64,000 bases of DNA, from the NCBI RefSeq assembly GCF_029893965.1, contig NZ_JARXXP010000013.1, forward strand, positions 114,648 to 178,647, read 5' to 3'. Under the pieces are notes generated by a model. It was not told where the DNA came from, searched no databases, and was given only the letters and a program-made list of their open reading frames with translations. Positions within the stretch are counted from its first letter, which is position 1, and every line of letters starts with the position of its first letter. This stretch comes from Paenibacillus sp. PastM-3. Lineage in GTDB: Bacteria > Bacillota > Bacilli > Paenibacillales > Paenibacillaceae. Shown here piece by piece: positions 55,373 to 64,000 of this stretch. Made by a program: the position numbers and the translations under genes.

Positions 55373-56383
55373 TTACTTGTTCACGTGATTGACAGAGAGG
55401 CGGAGAATTGTCTCATGCGGCAGAATAACCCGCGGATTCTCAACGGTCTCCTTCTTCATCAGCTTGGTCAAAAGTCTCATCGCAACCGCACCCAGGTCAT
55501 ACATCGGCTGAGCTACAGTAGTCAGCAGCGGACGAACCATGGAAGCCATGCGGATGTTGTCAACACTCATAATCGAGAAGTCATCAGGAACCTTCAGACC
55601 TTCATCCTGAATGCTGTGGATGGCGCCAATCGCCATTTCATCTGTTGCAGCAAAGATGGCAGTCGGCTTCTTCTTGAGTCCGAGGAAGTACTTCATCGCT
55701 TCGACACCGGATTCGTAACGGTAGTTACCGATGCGCACCAGATCTTCCTGATACTCAATTCCAGCCGCTTCCAGCGCCTTCTTGTAGCCTTGGAACCGCG
55801 CATAGCCGTTAGCCGGATCCTGCAGCGTTCCGCTGATCATCGCAATTTCACGGTGCCCGTGACGGATAAGCGTGTTCACCGCATCAAAAGCCGCATTCTC
55901 ATGGTCGATATCAACCGAAGGATAGGTGCCCTTCTCGTCGCGGGTTGCGCAAAGCACGATTGGAACAGCCGAGGTCTGGAATGCCTGGATATGCTCATCC
56001 GTTACCGTACCGCCCATAAAGAGCAGCCCGTCAACCTGTTTCTCCAGAAGCGTATTGATAACACGGATTTCCTTCTCTTTGCGTTTGTCCGCATTACACA
56101 AAATAATATTGTAATGATACATGTTCGCGATATCCTCAATCCCGCGGGCAATTTCCGCAAAAATCGAGTTGGAGATATCGGGAATGACAACCCCTACGGT
56201 TGTCGTTTTCTTGCTGGCAAGACCTCTCGCCACGGCATTTGGACGATAGCCCAAACGTTCAATTGCTTCAAATACTTTCTTCCGGGTCTGCGGCTTCACG
56301 TTAGGGTTATTATTCACAACCCGTGATACCGTAGCCATAGATACGCCTGCTTCGCGAGCTACATCGTAAATGGTTACCGTCAA
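55373..56383 (-). CDS. ccpA: Catabolite control protein A (LacI family)
   Basis: 336 residues. The DNA-binding headpiece TIYDVAREAGVSMATVSRVV and hinge RPNAVARGLASKKT match CcpA closely, as does the ligand core (VGVVIPDISNSIFAEIARGI). CcpA with HPr or Crh phosphorylated at Ser-46 binds cre sites to control carbon metabolism. The start is TTG at 56383, four bases after GGAGAGAG. The upstream region holds a promoter and a palindrome. Likely targets in the window are acsA/acuA, the HPr-like gene and perhaps the ptsG-like gene. Confidence 0.95.
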   Translation of the reverse strand: MTVTIYDVAREAGVSMATVSRVVNNNPNVKPQTRKKVFEAIERLGYRPNAVARGLASKKTTTVGVVIPDISNSIFAEIARGIEDIANMYHYNIILCNADKRKEKEIRVINTLLEKQVDGLLFMGGTVTDEHIQAFQTSAVPIVLCATRDEKGTYPSVDIDHENAAFDAVNTLIRHGHREIAMISGTLQDPANGYARFQGYKKALEAAGIEYQEDLVRIGNYRYESGVEAMKYFLGLKKKPTAIFAATDEMAIGAIHSIQDEGLKVPDDFSIMSVDNIRMASMVRPLLTTVAQPMYDLGAVAMRLLTKLMKKETVENPRVILPHETILRLSVNHVNK

Positions 56384-56399
56384 ATTACTCTCTCCATTG

Positions 56400-56414
56400 C
56401 GATAAATTTTATCG
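56400..56414. promoter_or_regulatory. Perfect 15-bp palindrome upstream of ccpA
   Basis: CGATAAATTTTATCG is symmetrical around its central T. It lies between the candidate promoter and the ribosome-binding site of ccpA, so a protein bound there could block transcription. The sequence is not a cre site; the binder is unknown. Confidence 0.5.
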
Positions 56415-56431
56415 TTCGACTAATTAAAATT

Positions 56432-56460
56432 ATGATACGACACTTTGTACAATTGTGCAA
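56432..56460 (-). promoter_or_regulatory. Candidate ccpA promoter
   Basis: On the minus strand TTGCAC (56455-56460), a 17-base spacer and TATCAT (56432-56437) lie 49 bases upstream of the ccpA start. The -10 is good and the -35 weak. Confidence 0.5.
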
Positions 56461-56657
56461 TGATAACGCTTCATTTTCCTTTCAAATTTCTTTCAATGTT
56501 AAAAAAGTCCTGTGAAAGGATGAAGTTTTTGTCTATAAACCGCAAATACAGCGCGTTCAACCTGCACAAATTATGAACCTGTTACTATGGTAACAAAAAG
56601 TCCGTGAAAAATCCAACATTCGTGAAAAATTTTCATCATTTTTGCAGAAAAAACTTT

Positions 56658-57110
56658 TCATTTCGCGTTTTCTGCCGATTTTACTGCCAATTGCGCCAGT
56701 CTGCTTCCGGTTTCTTCCATCCATTTTACATCAGCAAGCTCGATAGCCAGCCGGTAAACATCAAGCAGGACATCAATCCGGGCCTCAGCGGCTTCTCGGA
56801 TGCTCTCCTCCAGTTCACTGAACCCCCCGGGAAATTCGCCTGCACTGAAGACCTCCTTAAGCACACTCGCCCACTCATTCCGTTCAGCAAAAGATAGCCG
56901 CCGCCCCGGAATGACATTCTCCAGTTCGCCGATCAGTCTGCCCAGCTCCCTCTTAATGGATGGCAACGGTTCATAACGGGCGCAGACACCGCACGTATAG
57001 ACAGGGACGTGAGTGATTTTGATCTTTGCGCTGTAAATCAGGGTGTGCATATGTATGGTCATGGTTCCACCGCAGCTGCATGACTTTTTAACAACGTTAT
57101 CTTTTAACAT
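56658..57110 (-). CDS. Small zinc-ribbon-like protein of unknown function
   Basis: 150 residues. The N-terminus has CSCGG (after KKS) and YTCGVCARYE about 25 residues later, a CxC...CxxC arrangement that would hold one zinc ion. The rest is helical and acidic (LGRLIGELENVIPGRRLSFA; EARIDVLLDVYRLAIELADV). The start is ATG at 57110 behind AGGTGTAGGAG. I recognise no named family; YgiT-like zinc-ribbon proteins are the nearest idea. It lies upstream of ccpA on the same strand, separated by 270 bases. Confidence 0.72.
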   Translation of the reverse strand: MLKDNVVKKSCSCGGTMTIHMHTLIYSAKIKITHVPVYTCGVCARYEPLPSIKRELGRLIGELENVIPGRRLSFAERNEWASVLKEVFSAGEFPGGFSELEESIREAAEARIDVLLDVYRLAIELADVKWMEETGSRLAQLAVKSAENAK

Positions 57111-57317
57111 CTCCTACACCTCAGGCTGAAAAAATTAAAAAACACAGAAACCTGCCTTTTCAAAGCTATATTCGACTTCCGGCATCCAAACTCCTTCCGA
57201 TTTGCATTAAATGATTTATTTGGCAATAAAGCAAAGTAATGTTTATGCAAAGATGACTTCATATTTCAAATTTGATAGAATGAACAGGATATCGAGATCC
57301 GAAGGGAGCTGCTGACA

Positions 57318-57842
57318 ATGAGATTATCAAGTAAAAAAGTGATCGCACTGGTGGATGATGAATTCGAGGATCTGGAGCTCTGGTATCCGGTATACCGGGT
57401 GCGCGAGGAAGGCGCCGAGGTCCATCTGGCCGGACTTGAGAAGGGTAAAACCTATATCGGCAAATACGGTGTACCCGCAACAGCCGAATATTCCTGGGAT
57501 GATCTGAGCGCAGCCGATTACGACGGTATTCTTGTGCCCGGAGGCTGGGCACCCGATAAAATCCGCCGCTACAGTGCCGTACTGAAGCTGGTTCAGGATT
57601 TCAACACGGCCAAAAAGCCGATCGGCCAGATCTGCCATGCCGGCTGGGTACTGATCTCCGCCAAAATCCTGGACGGGGTAACCGTTACCTCTACACCAGG
57701 CATTCGCGACGACATGGAGAATGCTGGAGCTATCTGGAAGGATGAAGCTGTAGTGACTGACGGACACATCATATCCGCCCGCCGCCCGCCTGACCTTCCT
57801 CCATACGGCAAAGCCTTCTGCGATGCGCTGGCCGGGGAATAA
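57318..57842 (+). CDS. DJ-1/PfpI family protein
   Basis: 174 residues of the class I glutamine amidotransferase-like fold. The nucleophile elbow GQICHAGWVLISA contains the conserved Cys, with a conserved Glu in DDEFEDLELWYP near the N-terminus. Family members act as cysteine proteases, deglycases or stress chaperones; which of these applies is not visible. GAAGGGAG precedes the ATG. Single gene followed by a hairpin. Confidence 0.9.
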   Translation: MRLSSKKVIALVDDEFEDLELWYPVYRVREEGAEVHLAGLEKGKTYIGKYGVPATAEYSWDDLSAADYDGILVPGGWAPDKIRRYSAVLKLVQDFNTAKKPIGQICHAGWVLISAKILDGVTVTSTPGIRDDMENAGAIWKDEAVVTDGHIISARRPPDLPPYGKAFCDALAGE

Positions 57843-57871
57843 GCGGACGATACGTTTATTTTCAAGCATGA

Positions 57872-57916
57872 CAAACAAGCCCTGCCTCATCATCTCCTGA
57901 GGTCCAGGGCTTGTTC
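57872..57916. terminator. Terminator-like hairpin between the PfpI gene and the DUF4179 gene
   Basis: AACAAGCCCTG and CAGGGCTTGTT are perfectly complementary across a 20-base loop between two convergent genes. T-runs are short on both sides. Confidence 0.7.
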
Positions 57917-57934
57917 CGTTTCTTTGTCCGGCAG

Positions 57935-59341
57935 TCAGTCACGGATTTCGAGCGATACCTTCTGGTTAATCGGGGCCGGATAACTGGTTATAGTAAATAT
58001 CAGCGGCTGGGCGTACTTATTGCTGCCTAGTCCCATATAATCCAGCACAGGGACCGACTTCTGGTCGGCTGACGCCTGATACGGCGGAATATCATACAGA
58101 TTAGCGGTTGAATGAATCTGGCCTTTGGAATCGGTAAACTCAGTATCCAGCATTAAAGCGTTATAGAACCTTTTCTTCCCCGGTGCTGTGTTATGTTTCA
58201 GAATCATCGTTGTTCCTCTTTCGGCCGTATACAGGGACATAGTTAAGTTATTGTCGGGAGCTTTGATGATCTGCTGCTGTTCCGTATCAATAACCAGTTT
58301 AAGGGCATCCTTATCCAGCGCCAAAATGCCGTCGAGCTGAAATTGAAGCGGCTGGCTGGAACGGCTGTCATTCCCGAATACCAGCATCTCCTTGCCTTCA
58401 ACCACCACCGTGCGGACTGGACTCATACTTGAAAAAATACCGTTGCCGCCCAACAAAAACCGCGGATAAATCATGGAAAAGATTTGTTTGCTGTTTTGCT
58501 CATTGTAAACGGGTTCCAGATAAATCCCGGTCGCAGAAGTATACACTTCGTTGATTAAGATTTCCTGCCCGCCGACTGTCAGCGTTTTGTTAACGGTGTG
58601 GACCTCGCCTGACTTGGCCATCTTCCCTTTATCCAGTGTGATAGGGACAGACAGCGCCGCCAGCGGTTTTTCTCCGGAAGCTTGAGAAACCGGCCTGCTC
58701 TCACCAAGATTCAATTCAAGGGTGATTTCGTCAGGCAGTGAATCAAACCCTTCAGCCCACTGTAATATTTCATAATTTAGAGTCGTACCGGTTGGTACAT
58801 CCGTGTTATTTAAAGCCCAGCCATACCGGTAGTTTACCGGTGAGTTACTTTTGCCTTCCAGCTGCAGATTATCCACACGTGCTTTTTGACCGGTATTATT
58901 TTGCAGGGAATACAAGATCATAATACCCTTGCGGTCTGCGGCAATTCCGTCTACCTTAAGTACAAACCCGTTCTGCTCAGCCGTTACACCGCTAACCCGC
59001 TCAATCAATCCTGCTTCAATGGCTGAGGATACGGTAGTATCATTTATTGCCTTCCAGAGATAAGGTGTAAACGCCTCATTCATCTGTGATGGAGCTGATA
59101 AGTTCTGTAGTTCCAGCGCCTCCGGCTGCTTACCGATCCAGGGAACTGCGAACAGCGCCGCAGCAGCTAATACTACTGCTGCACTTACCGAAAACCTCTT
59201 ACGTGCTGATGTCCGGTTTCGGGCCGGGCCTGATATGCCGCTGCGTATTGCCGCATTCATTTTAACATGCGGTATATCCTCCAATTCCCTTGATATTCCG
59301 TCAAAATACTCCTTTAACAGCCTTTCCTCACTGCCAGCCAT
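57935..59341 (-). CDS. DUF4179-type membrane anti-sigma factor
   Basis: 468 residues. A cytoplasmic N-terminus of about 48 residues, one membrane helix (VSAAVVLAAAALFAVPWIG) and a large external beta-rich domain give the usual layout of DUF4179 proteins encoded after ECF sigma genes. It overlaps the sigma gene by 14 bases, so it is co-expressed and very likely holds that sigma factor at the membrane until a signal is sensed. The signal is not evident from sequence. Confidence 0.88.
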   Translation of the reverse strand: MAGSEERLLKEYFDGISRELEDIPHVKMNAAIRSGISGPARNRTSARKRFSVSAAVVLAAAALFAVPWIGKQPEALELQNLSAPSQMNEAFTPYLWKAINDTTVSSAIEAGLIERVSGVTAEQNGFVLKVDGIAADRKGIMILYSLQNNTGQKARVDNLQLEGKSNSPVNYRYGWALNNTDVPTGTTLNYEILQWAEGFDSLPDEITLELNLGESRPVSQASGEKPLAALSVPITLDKGKMAKSGEVHTVNKTLTVGGQEILINEVYTSATGIYLEPVYNEQNSKQIFSMIYPRFLLGGNGIFSSMSPVRTVVVEGKEMLVFGNDSRSSQPLQFQLDGILALDKDALKLVIDTEQQQIIKAPDNNLTMSLYTAERGTTMILKHNTAPGKKRFYNALMLDTEFTDSKGQIHSTANLYDIPPYQASADQKSVPVLDYMGLGSNKYAQPLIFTITSYPAPINQKVSLEIRD

Positions 59342-59864
59342 TTGCCGCTCCCCCTTTCATTTTGTTACGCAGCTGTTTAAGCCCCTTGTTCAGCCAGGTT
59401 TTGACTGTTCCTTCCGGCTTGTCCAGCACTTCGGCAATCTCTGTTAACGTCATGTCGCGGTAGTATTTCAGCACAAGCACCTGGCGGTATTTCAGCTTCA
59501 CGCTATCCAGCGCCTGCTCCATATCCAGCTTCCGGTCACTGGTCAATACCATGACAACCCCGCCGCTTTCATCCGGTGTTTTTACCGGAACCAGCCGTTT
59601 TCTCCGCTTCATTTCATCGTTGCAGCAGTTAACCATTATCCGTGTTATCCAGGGTGCAAATTTCCCGGGATCTTTAAGGCTTTTCCGCTTGCTCCAGGCC
59701 CGGTACGTTGCTTCCTGCAGCATCTCAAGTGCATCCGCTTCACTGCGGAAATAGCTGTAGGCTATCCCGTAAAGGATCCTTTTCTGTCCGGATACAAGGC
59801 TGATAAAGGCCTGAGCCTCCTCTTTGGCCTGCTGGACATGTTCAACCTCCATCAGATTTTCCAT
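59328..59864 (-). CDS. ECF-type RNA polymerase sigma factor
   Basis: 178 residues with sigma region 2 (GIAYSYFRSEADALEMLQEA, TYRAWSKRKSLKDPGKFAPW, ITRIMVNCCNDEMKRRKR) and region 4 (LKYYRDMTLTEIAEVLDKPE followed by GTVKTWLNKGLKQLRNKM). It lacks regions 1 and 3, as expected for ECF sigma factors, and resembles the SigV/SigM/SigW group. It is coupled to the anti-sigma gene. Such pairs often regulate their own promoter; I could not identify that promoter with confidence. Confidence 0.92.
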   Translation of the reverse strand: MENLMEVEHVQQAKEEAQAFISLVSGQKRILYGIAYSYFRSEADALEMLQEATYRAWSKRKSLKDPGKFAPWITRIMVNCCNDEMKRRKRLVPVKTPDESGGVVMVLTSDRKLDMEQALDSVKLKYRQVLVLKYYRDMTLTEIAEVLDKPEGTVKTWLNKGLKQLRNKMKGGAANGWQ

Positions 59865-59994
59865 TCTCCGCTATCCTAACCTCCTTTGTTTGCAGCTTCA
59901 AAAGCTTCTTTTGTACTTCTATCTATACTGACTTCCGGAGCCCGGAAACGGTTTTACTTTTTTTTCTAATGCTTTTATGTGTACCCTGTAACGC

Positions 59995-60020
59995 AAAAAG
60001 TCCGGCGTATTGCGCCGGAC
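59995..60020 (-). terminator. Terminator after ptsI
   Basis: GTCCGGCG-CAATA-CGCCGGAC followed by TTTTTGCG on the minus strand closes the ptsG-ptsI transcript. Confidence 0.9.
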
Positions 60021-60057
60021 CCTGCAATTCAGCGAACCTGTTATTCGCTGGTTTTCA

Positions 60058-61811
<1,754 letters not shown>

Positions 61812-61815
<4 letters not shown>

Positions 61816-63695
61816 GCTTCCACCCCTCCAACACTTTCATGTAATACCACGGACATTACCGAAGACTGCCCCTTTTTAACATTTTTGAATGGAGCATAGC
61901 TCCACGATTTGACACGGTCAGGATTGGTGATAACCATCGGCGTTGCCAGCGAAGCGGCATGCTCCTGCAGGTAAGCCAGATCGAACCGGACGAGCAGCTG
62001 CCCCGGCTCCACGCTGTCGCCTTCCTGTACAAGCGCCTCAAACGGCCCCTTGAGCTGGGATGTATCGATCCCGATATGCATCAGCACCTCAAGCCCCTCG
62101 GGCGTAGAAATGCCAATTGCGTGCATTGTAGGGTACACGTGCATCACCTTGCCGAATACGGGCGAGACCAGCTCTCCTTTTTCCGGATAAAAAGCCACCC
62201 CGTCGCCAACCAGCTTTGCGGCAAAAATATGGTCAGGCACTTCCTCAATCGGCATCATCTTGCCCTGGATCGGGGCACAGAACAGTACCTGCGGCAGATC
62301 GCGCAGCATCAGCTTGTCGATTTCCTCGCGGATCAGCTCGGAATAGGTTCCGAATACCACCTGCACGTTGCCGCCGCCAAGCTTAATAATGCCCGCAGAG
62401 CCGAGGCCCTTGAGCGCTGATGTATCTATATATCGGTCATTGTGCACGGTTAATCTTAGCCTTGTGATGCAGGCCTGCACCTGGACGATGTTTTCTTTGC
62501 CGCCCAGCGCCTCCAGAATCAGCGGAGCCTGATAAGGTATATTACCCGCCCAGTCGCCAAGCTCAGAGCCTTCTTCGCGTCCCGGAGTCGGAATCTGGAA
62601 GCGGCGGATCGCCCAGCGGAACAGATTATAATAAACAACCGCGTAGCCTATGCCGATCGGAATCAGCAGCCAGGCACGTTGGGAAAGATGCATATTCAGG
62701 AAGAAGTCAATCGCTCCCGCCGAATACGAGAACCCGTGATGGATGTCCAGCAGATAGGTCAGCACCATAGCCAGACCCGACATTACCACATGCACGGCGA
62801 ACAGATACGGGGACGCAAACAGGAACGCAAATTCGATCTGCTCCGACACCCCGGTCAAAAAGCAGACCAGCGCGGCACGCAAAAAAGTCTTCTTGATCTT
62901 AGGCTTCAGATCCTCACGCGCTTCCTGGATGATGGCCAGTGCAATTGCCGGGAGCGCAAACATCATAATCGGAAACAGCCCGGCCATAAACACGCCTGCA
63001 GTCGGGTCACCCGCAAAAAAACGCGGCAAATCCCCCTGCACGACTGCACTGCCGTCAGGAGTAGTAAAGCTGCCAAGCTGAAACCAGAACACGTTATTCA
63101 GGATATGATGGAGCCCGAAGGCTGTAAGCACCCTGTACAGTACCCCGTATACGAACACGCCGTACCCGCCAGCAGACTGTATATTGCGGAACAGATGATC
63201 AAGCACATCCTGCAGCAGCGGCGAAACGCCGAGCATTACCCAGGCAAACAGGGCGGAGAACAGGCCCATGAACAGGAGCACAAACCGCGACCCGCCAAAA
63301 AACTGGATCGCCTCCGGAAGCTTGATATTTTTAAATTTGTTATGCGCCACACCGGCGACAATCCCGAGAATAATTCCGATGAGTGTTGCAGGCTGAACCG
63401 TTCCGTCGCCCATATTGGAAACAATCCGGTCATAGGTGAACATTCCCGCTAATGCTGCAAGACCGGCCGGCCCGGCCTGATTGGACAGCCCCCAGGCAAC
63501 GCCCACAGCAAATAAATAAGGCATGAAATAAAATATTCCCTGCCCCGCGTATGTAGTCACTTCAGATACCGAAGAAAGTCCCCATGCAGACCACGGCAAG
63601 CTGCCCAGACTCAGCAGAATAGCTGCAGCCGGTAACACCATGGTAGGAAGCATTATGGCTCTGCCCAACTGCTGCAGTGATCCGAGCCAATTCAA
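61812..63695 (-). CDS. Fused PTS transporter IICBA, glucose/N-acetylglucosamine type
   Basis: 627 residues with three fused modules. The IIC membrane domain (about 1-370; AFGLHHILNNVFWFQLGSF, GDLPRFFAGDPTAGVFMAGL) most resembles NagE. The IIB domain has its phosphorylated cysteine at 409 (ACITRLRLTV). The IIA domain has its phosphorylated histidine at 540 (VLMHIGIDT). It imports and phosphorylates an aldohexose, glucose or GlcNAc. The start is TTG at 63695 behind AAGGAGAGGG. It heads an operon with ptsI. Substrate assignment is not certain. Confidence 0.9.
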
Positions 63696-63724
63696 GGTGA
63701 CCCTCTCCTTTCGTTCTATGCTAA

Positions 63725-63754
63725 ATGGTAAGCGCTCCAGCAGTTTTTGTCAAA
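63725..63754 (-). promoter_or_regulatory. Promoter of the ptsG/nagE-like - ptsI operon with cre half-site
   Basis: On the minus strand a consensus TTGACA (63749-63754), a 17-base spacer and TACCAT (63725-63730) lie 30-59 bases before the start codon. The spacer and -10 contain AGCGCTTAC, which equals one half of a cre site; the other half does not match. No GlcT-type antiterminator site was recognised. Confidence 0.55.
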
Positions 63755-63812
63755 AAGAATACGCAACTCCTAGAATACCACGCGGGGCGGGAGGATGGGA
63801 AGTTTTATCTGG

Positions 63813-63833
63813 CTGTCCGGGTCTGCCGGACAG
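63813..63833. terminator. Stem-loop upstream of the ptsG-like promoter
   Basis: CTGTCCGG-GTCTG-CCGGACAG is a perfect 8-bp stem. On the plus strand it runs into TTACTTTTGTTG, which is terminator-like, but no plus-strand gene precedes it. It may close a transcript coming from elsewhere, or serve the region beyond the window. Confidence 0.4.
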
Positions 63834-63893
63834 TTACTTTTGTTGCTTTAAGATGCCCCAGCTCACCAGCTGCTACAGCCAACTCTACTCAGC

Positions 63894-64000
63894 AATCAAC
63901 CAGCCACCAGCCACCAGCCACCAGCCACCAGCCACCAGCCACCAGCCACCAGCCACCAGCCACCAGCCACCAGCCACCAGCCACCAGCCACCAGCCACCA
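63894..64000. repeat. 7-bp tandem repeat (CCAGCCA)n running off the window end
   Basis: From about 63898 the sequence is a nearly perfect array of CAGCCAC units, at least 14 copies, still continuing at base 64000. Looser relatives (CAGCTCA, CCAGCTG, ACAGCCA) occur just before it at 63855-63890. Because 7 is not a multiple of 3, all six frames stay open and the array would encode a seven-residue period if translated. The 305 bases from 63696 hold, besides this, only the promoter and stem-loop already listed. Confidence 0.93.

Noticed and set aside
56459..56473. TGATAACGCTTCATT upstream of the ccpA promoter as a cre site
   Set aside because: It resembles cre but one base is missing in the second half, leaving four mismatches to the consensus. 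Not strong enough to list.
62679..63452. Plus-strand ORF of 257 codons opposite the IIC domain of the PTS transporter
   Set aside because: Very rich in His, Arg and Gln, as expected for the reverse reading of membrane-helix codons; no start signal.
63894..64000. CRISPR array at the right edge
   Set aside because: The repeat unit is 7 bases and there are no spacers; it is a simple tandem repeat.

Overview
This window looks like a chromosomal segment of a Paenibacillus-like, spore-forming Bacillales bacterium of moderate G+C. The evidence is a GerA-type germinant receptor operon, RemA, YlbF/YlbG, YlaN, RqcH, CcpA, AcuA, a tyrosine T-box and GTG/TTG starts preceded by strong GGAGG-type ribosome-binding sites. 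No rRNA, tRNA, IS element, prophage or CRISPR array was seen. Most genes are core housekeeping genes.

Layout. From 1 to 16.6 kb almost everything lies on the minus strand. It is a long cluster of translation, replication and signalling genes: rpe (cut by the window edge), rsgA, prkC, prpC, rlmN, rsmB, fmt, def, priA, coaBC, rpoZ, gmk, remA, yicC and a bifunctional methionine-synthesis gene. Many pairs overlap by 1-4 bases. From 16.8 to 21 kb is a gerKA-KC-KB operon, with a small two-helix membrane ORF converging on its 3' end. Then come dapF and a Ca2+ P-type ATPase, divergent from rqcH. Between 27 and 38 kb lie a PHP phosphoesterase, a LysR regulator, a split EAL / CBS-GGDEF pair, ylbG-ylbF, a bacterial XPB helicase with its partner gene, a CBS protein and an M20 amidohydrolase.

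From 38 to 46.5 kb are ftsW, an Asp23 protein, a CAX cation antiporter, ylaN, a truncated HPr-like gene, an M29 aminopeptidase, a lipoprotein and a GAF-GAF-GGDEF protein. From 46.7 to 56.4 kb the order rpsD - tyrS - pbp1A - acsA/acuA - mtnN - ccpA resembles the acsA/ccpA neighbourhood of B. subtilis. Here tyrS is broken. The last part has a zinc-ribbon protein, a DJ-1/PfpI protein, an ECF sigma/DUF4179 pair and a ptsG/nagE-like - ptsI operon. It ends in a 7-bp tandem repeat that runs off the window.

How the genes fit together. A carbon-catabolite theme links the right half: ccpA, a CcpA-type cre site between acsA and acuA, a second cre-like site inside the promoter of the HPr-like gene, a cre half-site at the ptsG-like promoter, and enzyme I. 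A second theme is cell-envelope and spore signalling: PrkC/PrpC, PBP1A, FtsW and GerK. The observations most worth a second look are the tyrS lesion, which removes the KMSKS loop while promoter and T-box stay intact, and the HPr-like protein, which lacks the His-15 region but keeps the Ser-46 region under a possible cre operator.
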